The notes under the pieces were generated by a model. The model had not been told where the DNA came from. It was given only the letters and a program-made list of their open reading frames with translations, and did not search any database. From Saccharothrix obliqua (lineage in GTDB: Bacteria > Actinomycetota > Actinomycetes > Mycobacteriales > Pseudonocardiaceae), in assembly GCF_019375475.1 (NCBI RefSeq), contig NZ_JAHXGQ010000006.1, forward strand, positions 424,194 through 488,193: 64,000 bases of DNA, read 5' to 3'. Each line of letters begins with the position of its first letter. Position 1 is the stretch's first letter. Position numbers and translations under genes: made by a program. Positions 62,647 to 64,000 of this stretch are shown here, in pieces.

Positions 62647-63141
62647 ATGTTCCGCACCATGCTCAAGTCGAAGATCCACCGCGCCACGGTGACCCAGGCC
62701 GACCTGCACTACGTGGGTTCGGTGACCGTGGACGAGGACCTCATGGAGGCCGCCGACCTGCTGGCGGGCGAGCAGGTCGCGATCGTGGACGTCACCAACG
62801 GGGCGCGCCTGGAGACCTACGTCATCCCCGGCGAGCGCGGCAGCGGCGTCATCGGGATCAACGGCGCGGCGGCGCACCTCGTGCGGCCGGGGGACCTGGT
62901 CATCCTGATCGCCTACGGCCAGATGGACGACGCCGAGGCCCGTGCCTACCGGCCGAAGGTCGTGTTCGTGGACGCGGACAACAAGGTGGTGGAGTTGGGG
63001 GTCGACCCGGCTCGTGCGCCTGAAGGGTCCGGGTTGGTCAGCGGGTCCTCGGTTGTGGTTGGGGGCGTTGGCTCTGAAGAGAGTGCCTCCGAGACTGAAG
63101 ACGCGACCGCGTTGGACGCGTTGTTGCAAGCGGAGAGCTGA
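62647..63141 (+). CDS. panD: Aspartate 1-decarboxylase
   Basis: 164 aa. [17 protein letters not shown] and the self-cleavage site Gly24-Ser25 ([10 protein letters not shown]), giving the pyruvoyl group; [14 protein letters not shown] and [11 protein letters not shown] follow. The C-terminal 30 residues are a Gly/Ser-rich tail, longer than usual. The leader GAGGGGA just before the start is G-rich, of interest because mycobacterial panD is a reported 6C RNA target. Confidence 0.96.
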   Translation: MFRTMLKSKIHRATVTQADLHYVGSVTVDEDLMEAADLLAGEQVAIVDVTNGARLETYVIPGERGSGVIGINGAAAHLVRPGDLVILIAYGQMDDAEARAYRPKVVFVDADNKVVELGVDPARAPEGSGLVSGSSVVVGGVGSEESASETEDATALDALLQAES

Positions 63142-63166
63142 GCCCGGTCAGGGGAGAGGAAGCGCA

Positions 63167-63961
63167 GTGCTGCTTGCGATTGACGTCGGCAACACGAACA
63201 TCGTGCTGGGCCTGTACGACGGCACGGGGGACAAGGCGGCCCTGGTCCGTGACTGGAGGATGCGCACCGACGCGCGGATGACGGCCGACGAACTCGCGTT
63301 GACCATGCGGGGCCTGCTCGGCGAGTACGCGGACAAGATCACCGGGATCGCGGCGCTGTCCACGGTGCCCGCGGTGCTGCGCGAGCTGCGGGTCATGGTC
63401 GGCCGGTACTACTCGGCGGTGCCGAAGGTGTTGGTGGAGCCGGGCGTGCGGACCGGGGTGCCGCTGCTCGTCGACAACCCCAAGGAGGTCGGCTCCGACC
63501 GGGTGATCAACACCCTGGCGGCGCACCACCTCTACAGCACCGCGTGCGTGGTGGTCGACTTCGGGACGTCCACCAACCTGGACGTCATCTCCGCCAAGGG
63601 CGAGTTCCTGGGTGGAGCGCTCGCGCCGGGGATCGAGATCTCCGTGGACGCGCTTGCGCTGCGGGCCGCGCAGTTGCGGAAGGTGGAGCTGGTCCGTCCC
63701 CGGTCGGTGATCGGGAAGAACACCGTGGAGTGCCTGCAATCCGGCATCGTGTACGGGTTCGTCGGGCAGGTGGACGGCCTGGTGCGCCGGATCGTGGCGG
63801 AGTTGCAGGCGGCGGAGCCCGGACCCGTCACGGTGATCGCCACCGGTGGGCTTGCCTCGTTGGTGGTGGCCGAGTCGGCGACGATCCAGGGGCACGTGCC
63901 GGATCTGACGTTGCTCGGGTTGAGGCTCGTGTTCGAGCGGAACATGCGGGTGTCGGGATAA
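63167..63961 (+). CDS. coaX: Type III pantothenate kinase
   Basis: 264 aa from a GTG with GGGAGAGGA upstream. AIDVGNTNIVLGLYD (phosphate-binding), STVPAVLREL, VLVEPGVRTGV, VVVDFGTSTNLDV and GGALAPGIEIS are the CoaX blocks. Feeds pantothenate from PanC into CoA. Stop codon 39 nt before the window end. Confidence 0.95.
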   Translation: MLLAIDVGNTNIVLGLYDGTGDKAALVRDWRMRTDARMTADELALTMRGLLGEYADKITGIAALSTVPAVLRELRVMVGRYYSAVPKVLVEPGVRTGVPLLVDNPKEVGSDRVINTLAAHHLYSTACVVVDFGTSTNLDVISAKGEFLGGALAPGIEISVDALALRAAQLRKVELVRPRSVIGKNTVECLQSGIVYGFVGQVDGLVRRIVAELQAAEPGPVTVIATGGLASLVVAESATIQGHVPDLTLLGLRLVFERNMRVSG

Positions 63962-64000
63962 AAGCGGACGCTCGCCGCTTGGCAGACCACCAAGGATGAC

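Overview
The window is chromosomal DNA of a very high-GC actinomycete. Gene content and order point to the Pseudonocardiaceae (Saccharothrix/Lentzea/Actinosynnema-like): ATGA/GTGA start-stop overlaps, many GTG starts, mycothiol-type proteins, a LAXTG sortase substrate, an F420-type oxidoreductase, and long stretches colinear with the M. tuberculosis region Rv3661 to Rv3600c. The genus is an inference.

Layout. (1) 0.5-5.4 kb: a HAD-IB phosphatase, a 6C small RNA and the start of a Tad-type pilus operon (ssd, tadA, tadB, tadC). (2) 5.4-21.0 kb: a mobile element of about 15.6 kb inserted inside the Flp/DUF4244 pilin gene, between the codons for MTT and AEYAIG. Its right end carries four overlapping genes (three tyrosine-recombinase-like proteins plus a TnpC/DUF6262 protein), the layout of Tn554-type elements. 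Its cargo is a minus-strand cassette: acyl-carrier-like protein, XRE regulator, ImmA/IrrE peptidase, thymidylate-synthase-like protein and HMUDK-helical-domain protein. A MazG-like protein is transcribed divergently. A secreted HNH nuclease, a hypothetical protein and decayed genes follow. (3) 20.9-27 kb: the pilin 3' part, tadE, a tadG-like gene, a Prim-Pol protein, a GC-rich 30-bp repeat tract and the DECH helicase. (4) 27-38 kb: H+-pyrophosphatase, two lipoproteins, topA with its usual upstream neighbour, an MFS/thymidylate-kinase-like fusion and DNA polymerase III delta'. (5) 38-44 kb: a sortase-anchored protein, tRNA-Thr(CGT), an LLM oxidoreductase, an L11 paralogue, a thioesterase, and a MarR regulator with an MFS pump. 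(6) 44-57 kb: ppa, PBP4, a zinc protease, tilS, hpt, ftsH, the folate genes folE-P-B-K, and conserved membrane genes. (7) 57-64 kb: a NuoD-like protein and a MidA/NDUFAF7-like methyltransferase, a DUF1203 protein, a PrsW protease, then a pantothenate/CoA block (DUF2520 protein, panC, panD, coaX).

How the parts work together. The housekeeping blocks supply folate (folE-folP-folB-folK), CoA precursors (panC-panD-coaX), pyrophosphate hydrolysis (ppa, hppA), purine salvage and tRNA modification (hpt, tilS) and protein quality control (ftsH). The Tad locus appears to have been broken by the transposon, because the reconstructed prepilin cleavage site (G, then E at +5) is lost on both sides. The most novel cargo is the thymidylate-synthase-like/HMUDK-helical/MazG-like/acyl-carrier set under an XRE-ImmA regulatory pair. 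It looks like a nucleotide- or DNA-base-modification or conflict system that I do not recognise as characterised. All functional statements are from sequence reading only; no database search was run.
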